A DNA stretch of 64,000 nucleotides from Priestia endophytica DSM 13796 (lineage in GTDB: Bacteria > Bacillota > Bacilli > Bacillales > Bacillaceae_H): assembly GCF_900115845.1 (NCBI RefSeq), contig NZ_FOXX01000012.1, positions 82,999-146,998 on the forward strand, written 5' to 3'. Below the pieces are notes generated by a model that saw only the letters and a list, made by a program, of their open reading frames with translations, had not been told where the DNA came from and ran no database searches. Each line of letters starts with the position of its first letter. The first letter of the stretch is position 1. Made by a program: the position numbers and the translations under genes. Shown in pieces: positions 35,649 through 43,971 of this stretch.

Positions 35649-37715
35649 TGCCCAAGGAAGGACTTTCTGCCAAAATCCATCTTCCTCTTTCTTTTCTTTT
35701 TTCTCTTGTTTCTTCTCTTCGGTATGTTCCATATGTTCATCACAGTACTCCGTTGGCTCTGTGCCTTTAACATAATAAGTAAGCCTCGTATTTGGACAGT
35801 CTTTAGTAGCAAGCTTCCCATTGTCTGGATTCACAAGAACGCCTACAACTCCTTTAGATGGTGAAAAGGCTTGAACTGTTTTTCCTTTATGGGCTTCTTC
35901 CATAAACGAAACCCATATGTTCTTGGCATAGCTTCTTTCTGTCACTTTGTCCATTGTTTGGTCTTTGTCATAGCCAGTCCATACACCTGCTACAAGGCTT
36001 GGAGAAAATCCAATCATCCAGCTATCTGTTTGTGTTGTTCCGGATTTCCCGCCATAAATGTGCGTTGTTTTTTCGTTAATGGAATTCCCTGTCACAGTCG
36101 TATAATCATTTAAACGTTCATCAAACATACCTGTCATAAGATGTGTGGTCACATATGCAGCATCTTCATCAAGCACTTGTTTGTGCTCTTTTGGTGCTTC
36201 ATAAAGTACTTTTCCATCATAAGATTCCACTTTAGTTACAAAGGTTGGTTCAATTTCACGCCCTCCATTTTCAATCATTCCATATGCATTTACCATCTCA
36301 CTTAGACGAACAGGAGAGGTGCCAAGGGCGAGGGAAGGAACAGGTTTAATGTTGCTTTTAATGCCCATTTCCCTAGAAGTTTGAACAAGCTGATCCGCTC
36401 CGATATACTGCATTGTCTTTACCGCATAAATGTTATCAGAAAGAGCGATGGCTTGTGAAAGTGTAATATTATCATTTGCATAGTAATCATGGTAATTGCT
36501 TGGTTTGTATTTACTTTCTTTTTTTCCTTTTCCAAATGTAAAAACGGTCGGCTCACTTTTAAATAATGTAGAAGGAGTGAGTCCATGTTCAATAGCTGCA
36601 TAATAGAGCGGTACTTTCATAGTTGAGCCAGGCTGTCTCACTGCTTGAGTTGCACGGTTAAAAGGGCTTTCTTCATAATCTTTTCCACCAATTAATGCTT
36701 TTACAGCACCTGTTTTAGGATCCATAGCCATAAATCCTGTTTGAATGGAAGAGTCAGGATCAATTGTTTTTTCCACTTTCTTCTCAGCTAGCTTTTGAAG
36801 CTTTGGATTTAAAGTAGTATAAATTCGAAGCCCATGAAGTTCACGGTCATTTGTTAAATGAAGCTTTTCCTTTACTTGTTTTTTTACTTCATCAACAAAA
36901 TAAGGAGCAATATCTTGCTTTTCTTCCTCCTTTATTTCATGAAAGGAAAGCTTAGCAGCAAAAGCCTTCTTCTCTTCTTCTTGTGTAATAAAACCTTCTT
37001 TTTGCATAGCGGCTAAGATAATTTCCTGTCTTTCTTTGGCATTCTCTAGGTTATTGAAAGGCGAGTAGTAGCTTGGTCCCTTTGGGATTCCTGCAAGAAT
37101 AGAAGCTTCACTACGCGTGAGTTTTGAAGCATTCTTATTAAAATAGTATCGAGAAGCTGCTTCTATACCATATACCCCATGTCCGTAGTAGATCGTGTTT
37201 AAATATCCTTCTAAAATGCGGTCTTTGTCATAGTTCGTTTCTAACCGGACTGTATACCATGCTTCCCGCAATTTCCGAATCCATGTTTTATCATGCTCAA
37301 GAAACAAATTACGCGCATATTGCTGTGTAATAGTACTTGCCCCCTGAACTTTTGCCATTGCTTTTAAGTCGGCAACAGCAGCACCTGCAATCCGTTTAGG
37401 GTCAAATCCATGATGATTATAAAAATTCTGATCTTCAACAGATATAGTTGCTTGAATAACATGAGGAGAAATGTTTTCAATTGGAACCCAATATCTTTTT
37501 TGGCCATGATGCATTTCTTCTAATAGAGATTTATCAGCATTATAAAGAATAGTCGTTTGAGGTACAGATAGAGGAGGAGCTCCTTGAATTTTTGCTATCA
37601 TCCACATTACGCCGAGAGAGATACAAAATAAGATTAATAGGATAATGCTTAAGGCAATAGCTCGACGCCCCATTTTTTTAAGCTTCTGCTGGTACTTGCT
37701 TGCATTTAGCTCCAA
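35646..37715 (-). CDS. pbpG: class A penicillin-binding protein (PbpG-like)
   Basis: This 689-residue bifunctional enzyme builds peptidoglycan outside the membrane. A single transmembrane anchor is near residues 20-45. The glycosyltransferase 51 domain has EDQNFYNHHGFD (catalytic Glu), GASTITQQYARNLFL and the KLREAWYT stretch. The transpeptidase domain has SxxK in QPGSTMKVP, SDN in ALSDNIYAVK and KTG-type KSGT in YGGKSGTTQTDSW. I prefer TTG at 37715, which has GGAGGTG six bases upstream, over the ATG at 37739, which has none. In B. subtilis PbpG at this locus is forespore-specific and acts in germ cell wall synthesis; sporulation expression here is inferred. Confidence 0.92.
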   Translation of the reverse strand: MELNASKYQQKLKKMGRRAIALSIILLILFCISLGVMWMIAKIQGAPPLSVPQTTILYNADKSLLEEMHHGQKRYWVPIENISPHVIQATISVEDQNFYNHHGFDPKRIAGAAVADLKAMAKVQGASTITQQYARNLFLEHDKTWIRKLREAWYTVRLETNYDKDRILEGYLNTIYYGHGVYGIEAASRYYFNKNASKLTRSEASILAGIPKGPSYYSPFNNLENAKERQEIILAAMQKEGFITQEEEKKAFAAKLSFHEIKEEEKQDIAPYFVDEVKKQVKEKLHLTNDRELHGLRIYTTLNPKLQKLAEKKVEKTIDPDSSIQTGFMAMDPKTGAVKALIGGKDYEESPFNRATQAVRQPGSTMKVPLYYAAIEHGLTPSTLFKSEPTVFTFGKGKKESKYKPSNYHDYYANDNITLSQAIALSDNIYAVKTMQYIGADQLVQTSREMGIKSNIKPVPSLALGTSPVRLSEMVNAYGMIENGGREIEPTFVTKVESYDGKVLYEAPKEHKQVLDEDAAYVTTHLMTGMFDERLNDYTTVTGNSINEKTTHIYGGKSGTTQTDSWMIGFSPSLVAGVWTGYDKDQTMDKVTERSYAKNIWVSFMEEAHKGKTVQAFSPSKGVVGVLVNPDNGKLATKDCPNTRLTYYVKGTEPTEYCDEHMEHTEEKKQEKKEKKEEDGFWQKVLPWA

Positions 37716-38024
37716 AGTATTCACCTCCGTTTTCTTCATACATAAACCAGTATTGAAAAAAAAGCGGAGTTTTAAACATCAAGATAGCCTTGAATTTTAG
37801 AAGAATTTTCATAGAATAAGATCATGCAAAAAACGCTTGCTTTTTTACGAGATTAATCTATACTAAGGTGGGAAACTTGCGAGTATGCCTTAACATAAGG
37901 TCAACAAGCTCCTTATCTGAAGAACAATTCGTACATATTTTACGTGTACTTTTCGATTTTGCGAATACACTACTAAATGTTAATGTGGACAAGAGGATAT
38001 TTGATATAGAAGGGATGAAGTATA
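37716..38024 (+). promoter_or_regulatory. pbpG-speE divergent region with a speE promoter
   Basis: A SigA-type promoter candidate for speE is TTGCTT (37837-37842) with TATACT (37859-37864), spacer 16, giving a leader of about 150 bases. A short GTG-initiated frame from 37868 overlaps speE and lacks a ribosome binding site, so I do not call it a gene. I see no clear SigF/SigG promoter for pbpG by eye. Confidence 0.45.
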
Positions 38025-38852
38025 ATGAGTCTTTGGTTTACAGAGAAACAAACAGAGAACTTTGGTATTACAGCAAAAATTAATAAAACGCTTCACACAG
38101 AACAAACAGAATTTCAAAAGTTAGACATGGTAGAAACAGAAGAGTTTGGTAACATGCTTCTTCTTGATGATATGGTTATGACAACAGAGAAAGACGAGTT
38201 TGTATATCATGAAATGGTAGCACATGTACCACTTTTCACACATCCAAACCCAGAGCATGTACTTGTTGTTGGTGGAGGAGACGGTGGCGTTATCCGCGAA
38301 ATTTTAAAACATCCGAGCGTGAAAAAAGCAACACTTGTTGATATTGATGGAAAAGTAATTGAGTACTCTAAAAAATATTTACCAACAATCGCAGGTCAAT
38401 TAGAAGACCCTCGTGTAGATGTGCAAGTTGGTGACGGTTTCATGCATATTGCAAAAAGTGAAAATGCATATGACGTTATTATGGTTGATTCAACAGAGCC
38501 AGTTGGTCCTGCTGTAAACTTATTTACGAAAGGTTTCTATGCAGGGATTTACAAAGCGCTAAAAGAAGATGGTATCTTTGTTGCCCAAACAGACAACCCT
38601 TGGTTTAAAGCAGATCTTATTGCAAATGCGCAACGTGACGTAGCAGAAATTTTCTCAATCACACGTCTTTATACAGCTAACATTCCAACATATCCAAGCG
38701 GTCTTTGGACATTCACACTCGGTTCTAAAAAGTATGATCCTTTAGAAGTGAGTGAAGAACGCTTCCATGAGATTGAAACGAAATATTACACAAAAGAACT
38801 GCATAAAGCAGCGTTCGCTCTACCTAAATTTGTAGCAGATCTACTAAAATAA
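38025..38852 (+). CDS. speE: polyamine aminopropyltransferase (spermidine synthase)
   Basis: This 275-residue enzyme transfers an aminopropyl group from decarboxylated S-adenosylmethionine to putrescine. Family motifs are [19 protein letters not shown] (near residue 79), [18 protein letters not shown] and [14 protein letters not shown] with the catalytic Asp (near residue 155). [11 protein letters not shown] is the substrate-side motif. The length equals the B. subtilis protein within a residue. It is followed after 54 bases by agmatinase, so the pair makes putrescine and then spermidine. Confidence 0.96.
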   Translation: MSLWFTEKQTENFGITAKINKTLHTEQTEFQKLDMVETEEFGNMLLLDDMVMTTEKDEFVYHEMVAHVPLFTHPNPEHVLVVGGGDGGVIREILKHPSVKKATLVDIDGKVIEYSKKYLPTIAGQLEDPRVDVQVGDGFMHIAKSENAYDVIMVDSTEPVGPAVNLFTKGFYAGIYKALKEDGIFVAQTDNPWFKADLIANAQRDVAEIFSITRLYTANIPTYPSGLWTFTLGSKKYDPLEVSEERFHEIETKYYTKELHKAAFALPKFVADLLK

Positions 38853-38906
38853 GAAACAGCCATGGGGACTCTCATGGCTTCCTATTGTTTGAAGGGAGTC
38901 AGTATA

Positions 38907-39779
38907 ATGCGTTTTGATGAAGCTTATTCTGGTAACGTGTTTATCGGAAGTCATAAAAGTTATGAAGAAAGTAAAGTTGTTCTTTACGGAATGCCAATGG
39001 ATTGGACAGTAAGCTACCGCCCAGGTTCTCGTTTTGGTCCAACACGTATCCGTGAAGTTTCAATCGGACTTGAAGAATATAGCCCATACCTTGATCGTGA
39101 ATTAGAAGATGTAGCGTATTTTGATGCAGGAGATATTCCGCTCCCGTTCGGAAATCCACAGCGCAGCATTGATATGATTGAAGAATATGTAGATGATCTT
39201 CTTAAAGATGACAAATTCCCACTTGGTATGGGAGGAGAACATCTTGTATCATGGCCTGTTATGAAAGCAATGGCAAAGAAATATCCAAATCTTGCAATCA
39301 TCCATATGGATGCACATACAGATCTGCGTGTTGAATATGAAGGAGAGCCTTTATCACATTCAACTCCAATTCGTAAAATTGCTGAGCACATTGGACCTGA
39401 AAATGTCTATTCATTTGGAATTCGTTCAGGTATGAAAGAAGAATTTCAGTGGGCTAAAGAAAATGGGATGCATATTTCGAAATTTGAAGTTTTAGAGCCG
39501 TTAAAGGAAATCCTGCCAAAGCTTGCAGGACGTCCTGTTTACGTGACAATTGATATTGATGTATTAGATCCAGCACATGCTCCTGGAACGGGAACAGTTG
39601 ACGCAGGCGGAATCACTTCAAAAGAGCTCCTTGCTTCAATTCATGAAATTGCACATTCTAACGTCAATGTTGTTGGAGGAGATCTAGTAGAAGTTGCTCC
39701 AATCTATGATAATTCAGAACAAACAGCAAATACAGCAAGCAAACTTATTCGTGAAATGATGCTTGGTTGGGTAAAATAA
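38907..39779 (+). CDS. speB: agmatinase
   Basis: This 290-residue ureohydrolase splits agmatine into putrescine and urea. The binuclear manganese site is spelled out by GGEHLVSWP (His), IHMDAHTDLR (Asp-His-Asp) and YVTIDIDVLDPAHAPGTGT (Asp-x-Asp). I chose the ATG at 38907 behind GAAGGGAG; a longer in-frame ATG at 38862 lies inside a weak hairpin between the two genes. The length equals B. subtilis SpeB. It is the second gene of the speE-speB unit. Confidence 0.96.
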   Translation: MRFDEAYSGNVFIGSHKSYEESKVVLYGMPMDWTVSYRPGSRFGPTRIREVSIGLEEYSPYLDRELEDVAYFDAGDIPLPFGNPQRSIDMIEEYVDDLLKDDKFPLGMGGEHLVSWPVMKAMAKKYPNLAIIHMDAHTDLRVEYEGEPLSHSTPIRKIAEHIGPENVYSFGIRSGMKEEFQWAKENGMHISKFEVLEPLKEILPKLAGRPVYVTIDIDVLDPAHAPGTGTVDAGGITSKELLASIHEIAHSNVNVVGGDLVEVAPIYDNSEQTANTASKLIREMMLGWVK

Positions 39780-39783
39780 TTAG

Positions 39784-39816
39784 AAAAGGCAGCTTATAAA
39801 AAGCTGCCCTTTTTTA
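39784..39816. terminator. bidirectional terminator after speB
   Basis: GGCAGCTT and AAGCTGCC (39788-39808, loop ATAAA) are followed by TTTTTT on the plus strand and AAAA-flanked on the other side. Confidence 0.85.
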
Positions 39817-41682
39817 ATCCAAAAGATCTCCTGTTTTTGCATTCATACGTGAATGAAAGTTAGGTTCTAATAGGTTTGTTTGATAATGAAATATAAAGCA
39901 ATCTTTTTCTTCATCCTCTTTCCAAACAGCCTCTACCTCAAGTAGGGATAGAAGGGTTTCTTTGGCTTTTGTAGCAGAGATAAGTGGTCTTTCTTCTTGT
40001 AGAGAAAGAAGCTTATCAACTTCAATCTCAGGGCCCATATAATAGACAATTCGTAAAGTTTTTCGACAAACACTAACATTAATCATTCCCCCATATTCAA
40101 AAGGAATATTAGAGGTAAGATAAAAGGTTACAAGCACCCAAGATTCATCAGTATTATAACTGACTCCACCAAAACGAAGAATCGTTTGATAAGAAGGAAG
40201 CACCTTCTCCAAAAATTGCAGTGCACGCTCGTATCCTTGTTTTCGATTGCATTTCTTTCTTAAGTTGGCAGGAGGGGTCTCAAACGAGAAGATTCCTTTT
40301 ATTTTTCCATTCTCTTTATATTGGATTTTAATGGTCTCCTCGTTTCTTTCTCTCATATAGCTATCAACACTTTTATCTGATGAGACAAGAGTAAGATTTT
40401 TCTTTCGAAACACTTTTCCTCTTAACTCGGGATCTTTACTTTCTCGAATACATTCATGTTTATCTGTTAGTCCAATCATATCTTCAATAGTTTCTGTACT
40501 TGGGTTTACAGACATCAGTGGTTTGGATAGGACTAGGTCATCTTCTTTTACAGGATATAGAGAGAATTCATCAACCTCAACGCTATAAAACGGAGGCTCT
40601 ATTTTGTAAACAAGTTGCCCTTTGTTATTGGATGTTGAAAGAAATAAATTGCATGAGGTTTCTTTCATAAGATAATCTTTTACAGCTTCTACATGTACTT
40701 CTTTTTGCGGCTGTTGGAAATGACGGGGGAGAGTTGTACAATACCTTTTAAAATTAATTACATATCCATCATATGAAACGTCGATAAAGAAGCTGCTATT
40801 ATCAATTTTATAGCCGTTATGTTTCATTATCCATTCAAAGCGTATACTTTTCGTTAAAAAAGTAGGCGAAGCATTTGAAAAGGAGGAAGGGCATAAATTT
40901 GTTTGATCATGGAGAAATGTTAGGGCTTTTTCGTATAACACTTCCTCAGCATAGTGAATGTGAGTATGATTCATGTCTCTTGAATAGGAGAGTAGCTCTC
41001 CGTTAGGGTGAAAAGAGACAATAAAACCAGTTTCTTCACCTTTATCTTCCCATGCAAATAATATTTCTTCTGAATAGTCCTGTTCAATTAAAAGGTCATA
41101 ACTAGAAGGGATAGAGAACATACTAACTGCTTTTTCTTTTAATGTTTCTAACATATTCTGAACCTCCCCAATCGTTTCTGCTGCGAGAATCATTTTTAAC
41201 TTTTTTATGCCACCATAATAATGACTTTTCACTGTACTTTCTGTAAGACCTACAATATGACTAATTTGTTTGAATGTATAATCATCGATAATCTTCAGAA
41301 AGAGGATTTGGCTTTTTCTCTTATTTAGTTCATCAAGAATTTGTCCAATCCAAAGTAAATGTTCACTTTCCTCCTTATAGGAATGTTTTATTTCTTGTAC
41401 ATTTTCAATTGGAATTTCTCGGTCTTTTTTGCGATAAAAATCAATAGAAGTATGAATGGCAATTTTCTTCATCCAGGAAGTGAAGGAGCGATGGTGTAAT
41501 AAGGTTGGAAGAGAAACAAACATACGAATGATTGTTTCTTGTTTAATATCTTCTAAATCGTATTTATTAAGGGCATAGGCATTAATAATCCTTTGAAGTC
41601 TAGGTGCGTAGACTTCCATCAGATGTTCAAAAGCCCCTTTCTCCCTTTGTTGAGCTCTTTTGACTAGTTGTGTTTCTTCCAC
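39814..41682 (-). CDS. ECF-type RNA polymerase sigma factor fused to a long C-terminal domain
   Basis: This 622-residue protein begins as an ECF-type sigma factor. Region 2 (about residues 10-78) contains YDLEDIKQETIIRMF and FTSWMKKIAIHTSIDFYRK. Region 4 (about 105-165) contains a helix-turn-helix, YTFKQISHIVGLTESTVKSH. About 440 further residues follow with no transmembrane helix. They hold at least two stretches resembling YcdB/YcdC (PepSY-related) repeats, one near FEWIMKHNGYKIDNSSFFI and one at the C-terminus with VSVCRKTLRIVYYMGPEI. The start is GTG at 41682 with AGGAGGG six bases upstream. No anti-sigma gene is adjacent. The shared upstream region leads to an iron-uptake operon. The domain resemblance is by eye and needs profile confirmation. 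Confidence 0.72.
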   Translation of the reverse strand: MEETQLVKRAQQREKGAFEHLMEVYAPRLQRIINAYALNKYDLEDIKQETIIRMFVSLPTLLHHRSFTSWMKKIAIHTSIDFYRKKDREIPIENVQEIKHSYKEESEHLLWIGQILDELNKRKSQILFLKIIDDYTFKQISHIVGLTESTVKSHYYGGIKKLKMILAAETIGEVQNMLETLKEKAVSMFSIPSSYDLLIEQDYSEEILFAWEDKGEETGFIVSFHPNGELLSYSRDMNHTHIHYAEEVLYEKALTFLHDQTNLCPSSFSNASPTFLTKSIRFEWIMKHNGYKIDNSSFFIDVSYDGYVINFKRYCTTLPRHFQQPQKEVHVEAVKDYLMKETSCNLFLSTSNNKGQLVYKIEPPFYSVEVDEFSLYPVKEDDLVLSKPLMSVNPSTETIEDMIGLTDKHECIRESKDPELRGKVFRKKNLTLVSSDKSVDSYMRERNEETIKIQYKENGKIKGIFSFETPPANLRKKCNRKQGYERALQFLEKVLPSYQTILRFGGVSYNTDESWVLVTFYLTSNIPFEYGGMINVSVCRKTLRIVYYMGPEIEVDKLLSLQEERPLISATKAKETLLSLLEVEAVWKEDEEKDCFIFHYQTNLLEPNFHSRMNAKTGDLLD

Positions 41683-41704
41683 AATAATCCCTCCTATGAT
41701 GTAA

Positions 41705-41728
41705 GACGAGATAGAGTGCAAAATAGTT
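41705..41728 (-). promoter_or_regulatory. ECF-type promoter candidate of the sigma-fusion gene
   Basis: On the minus strand CCAAC (core AAC at 41726-41728) is followed by 17 bases and CGTC (41705-41708). AAC-N16/17-CGTC is the classic ECF promoter pattern, as for SigX or SigV in B. subtilis. The predicted start near 41698 leaves about 16 bases before the GTG start, just enough for the ribosome binding site. This suggests autoregulation. Confidence 0.5.
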
Positions 41729-41834
41729 GGCCCTAAAGGAAGATTTCTTGGGAAATAAATCAAAATAGCTCACATTTTCTGAAAGAATTTAGTGAATAAT
41801 ACGTTATTATGTCGAATAAACAACTTATAAGGGA

Positions 41835-41864
41835 TTGACCCACAATGTGAAAGGGTTGTAAGAT
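41835..41864 (+). promoter_or_regulatory. promoter of the iron-siderophore uptake operon
   Basis: TTGACC (41835-41840) and TAAGAT (41859-41864) are spaced by 18 bases. The Fur box begins 9 bases after the -10 element, over the transcription start. Confidence 0.55.
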
Positions 41865-41872
41865 AATAACAC

Positions 41873-41887
41873 TGATAATTGTTATCA
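41873..41887. promoter_or_regulatory. Fur box
   Basis: TGATAATTGTTATCA matches the 7-1-7 Bacillus Fur consensus TGATAATNATTATCA with one mismatch. It covers the predicted transcription start of the uptake operon, so iron-bound Fur should repress it. Confidence 0.8.
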
Positions 41888-41922
41888 CTATCAAGTATTA
41901 ATGTAGAAAGAAGGAATTCACA

Positions 41923-42882
41923 ATGGTTCGTAACACTAAGAAATGGACTTTTTCTCTTGTAGCCATTTTGCTAACTTTTATAGTTGCCTTAGCAGGATGT
42001 AGCTCTTCACAAAATAGTGAAGAAAAAGAGAAGAAAAGCTCAAGTAAAGAGGAAACCAGAACTGTTCAGCATGAGCTAGGCAAAACAGAAATTACGGGTA
42101 CACCGAAGCGCGTAGTTACATTGGAACTATCATTTGTTGATTCTCTTAATGCTCTTGGCGTAGAGCCTGTTGGAATTGCAGATGATAATAAAAAAGATAT
42201 GATTGAAAAGTTAGTTGACAAGAAAATGGACTATACTTCAGTTGGAACACGCGAGCAGCCAAACTTAGAAGTTATTAGCTCTTTACAACCAGATTTAATT
42301 ATTGCAGATGCACAGCGTCATAAAGCTATTTATAAAGAGTTACAGCAAATTGCGCCAACAGTTGTATTAAAAAGCCGTGAATCTACATATGAAGAAAACT
42401 TAGATGCGTTTACAACAATTGCAAAAGCAATGAATAAAGAAGGACAAGGCAAAAAACGTCTTGAAGAACATAAACAAACGATGAAAGATTTAAAAGAAAA
42501 GCTTGCTGATAATGAAAAAGCAACTGTTCTACCTGCTGTTGTACGTGATACTTCGTTCCAGGCTCATACTTCTTCATCATATGATGGACAGCTTTTAGAA
42601 CAGCTTGGATTTAAAAATCCAATCGATACAAAAGATGCTTATGCTCAAATGAACTTAGAGCAGCTTTCAAAAATTGATCCAGACATCTTGATTTTAGCAA
42701 ACAATGAAGGAAAGCTTTTAACGGATGAGTGGAAAGATAATCCACTTTGGAAAGACTTAAAAGCTGTGAAAAATAATCAGGTTTATAACGTTGACCGTGA
42801 TTTATGGACTCGTTTCCGTGGTATTATTTCAGCCGAAAATATCGGAAAAGACATGAATAAGTTGCTAGATGAAAAGAAATAA
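41923..42882 (+). CDS. iron-siderophore / ferric-citrate ABC transporter substrate-binding lipoprotein
   Basis: This 319-residue protein has a lipoprotein signal peptide with lipobox ALAGC (Cys about residue 26), then a charged linker and a class III (BtuF/FecB-like) binding fold. The typical openings TPKRVVTLELSFVDSLNALG and PDLIIADAQRHKA are present. It resembles the ferric-citrate binding protein YfmC of B. subtilis, but the ligand is not certain. A Fur box overlaps its promoter. A strong hairpin follows before the permease genes, which should make the binding protein more abundant than the membrane parts. Confidence 0.88.
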   Translation: MVRNTKKWTFSLVAILLTFIVALAGCSSSQNSEEKEKKSSSKEETRTVQHELGKTEITGTPKRVVTLELSFVDSLNALGVEPVGIADDNKKDMIEKLVDKKMDYTSVGTREQPNLEVISSLQPDLIIADAQRHKAIYKELQQIAPTVVLKSRESTYEENLDAFTTIAKAMNKEGQGKKRLEEHKQTMKDLKEKLADNEKATVLPAVVRDTSFQAHTSSSYDGQLLEQLGFKNPIDTKDAYAQMNLEQLSKIDPDILILANNEGKLLTDEWKDNPLWKDLKAVKNNQVYNVDRDLWTRFRGIISAENIGKDMNKLLDEKK

Positions 42883-42892
42883 GATTAAGTTA

Positions 42893-42936
42893 TGAAAAAA
42901 GAAGTAAGAAAACTCTTTTCTTACTTCTTTTTTTGT
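42893..42936 (+). terminator. intra-operon terminator/attenuator after the binding-protein gene
   Basis: AAAAAAGAAGTAAGAAAA and TTTTCTTACTTCTTTTTT with loop CTC form a long stem ending in a T tract. The next gene starts about 30 bases later and has no obvious promoter, so partial read-through is likely. Confidence 0.8.
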
Positions 42937-42963
42937 AGAAAGAAATAGTCGTAAAAGTGTGGT

Positions 42964-43971
42964 GTGTTTGAAGTGGAGCGTTCAAAAATAAAAATTTATG
43001 GTGTTTTCCTTTTTGCTCTTTTCCTTCTTGTGATTGGTACGATGGCAAGTGTTCTAATTGGAGCTACACATACAGGTGTAGGTACATTTATAAGTGCTTT
43101 ATTCAATCCAGATGGTTCGAAAGAGCAGGTTGTAATTCGAACATTGCGTCTCCCTAGAGCTGTATTAGCTATTATTGTAGGAGCTAATCTAGCTGTAGCG
43201 GGAGCGCTTATGCAGGCTTTAACAAGAAATCCTCTCGCATCTCCGCAAGTATTCGGTGTGAATGCAGGAGCATCGCTTATTGTGGTAAGCTCTCTTGTTT
43301 TATTCCCAGCAATGTCTGCTTCTACAACCGTCTATTTTGCCCTGTTAGGAGCTCTATTAGGAGGCATTGTTGTTTATTCATTTGCCTCTGGAGGAGGAAT
43401 AACAGATGTGAAGCTTGCCTTAGCAGGTATGGCTGTTCATCTATTTCTTTCGTCTTTAACACAGGCATTTATTGTAATGAGCGAGCAGGCAAAAGATGTT
43501 CTATATTGGTTAGTTGGAGCAATTGATGGGAAAGATTGGAGTCATGTACAAATTATTTTACCTTGGGCTATTGTCGGATTAATAGCTGCAATACTTTGTG
43601 CAAAGTCCATTTCTATTTTTGTACTAGGAGAAAGTGTTGCACAAGGACTTGGACTAAAAGTGAAGGGAATTCGAATTCTTGTTTCCTTGATTGTTGTTAT
43701 CTTAGCAGGCTCTTCCGTTGCTGTGGCAGGTCCAATTGGGTTTGTTGGCCTTATTGTTCCTCATATTGTAAGAAAGATTTTTGGAAGTGGAAATTATACT
43801 ATTATTCTTCCATTCTCAGCTTTATTTGGGGCTGTTTTAATGGTATATGCTGATGTACTCTCAAGATTTATTGCATATCCATTTGAGTCTCCGGTTGGCA
43901 TTGTTACAGCACTAATTGGGGCACCTTTCTTTCTCTATCTGGCTACTAAAAGAAAGGGGGCTAAATCATGA
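42964..43971 (+). CDS. FecCD-family iron-siderophore ABC transporter permease
   Basis: This 335-residue FecCD permease has about nine or ten transmembrane helices. Family motifs are LRLPRAVLAIIVGANLAVAG, ALMQALTRNPLASPQVFGVN and the C-terminal GPIGFVGLIVPHIVRKIFG, where the permease contacts the ATPase. The start is GTG at 42964, with no strong ribosome binding site; GTG at 42973 is an alternative. Its stop overlaps the start of the next permease by four bases (ATGA). It resembles YfmD of B. subtilis. The pair should form a heterodimeric channel. Confidence 0.9.
   Translation: MFEVERSKIKIYGVFLFALFLLVIGTMASVLIGATHTGVGTFISALFNPDGSKEQVVIRTLRLPRAVLAIIVGANLAVAGALMQALTRNPLASPQVFGVNAGASLIVVSSLVLFPAMSASTTVYFALLGALLGGIVVYSFASGGGITDVKLALAGMAVHLFLSSLTQAFIVMSEQAKDVLYWLVGAIDGKDWSHVQIILPWAIVGLIAAILCAKSISIFVLGESVAQGLGLKVKGIRILVSLIVVILAGSSVAVAGPIGFVGLIVPHIVRKIFGSGNYTIILPFSALFGAVLMVYADVLSRFIAYPFESPVGIVTALIGAPFFLYLATKRKGAKS

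Noticed and set aside
37868..38083. 71-codon frame before and overlapping speE
   Set aside because: It starts with GTG just after the speE promoter -10 with no ribosome binding site, overlaps speE by 59 bases, and shows no family resemblance.
38856..38880. Hairpin AGCCATG/CATGGCT between speE and speB as a terminator
   Set aside because: The stem is only 7 bp and no T run follows; the two genes are probably one transcript.
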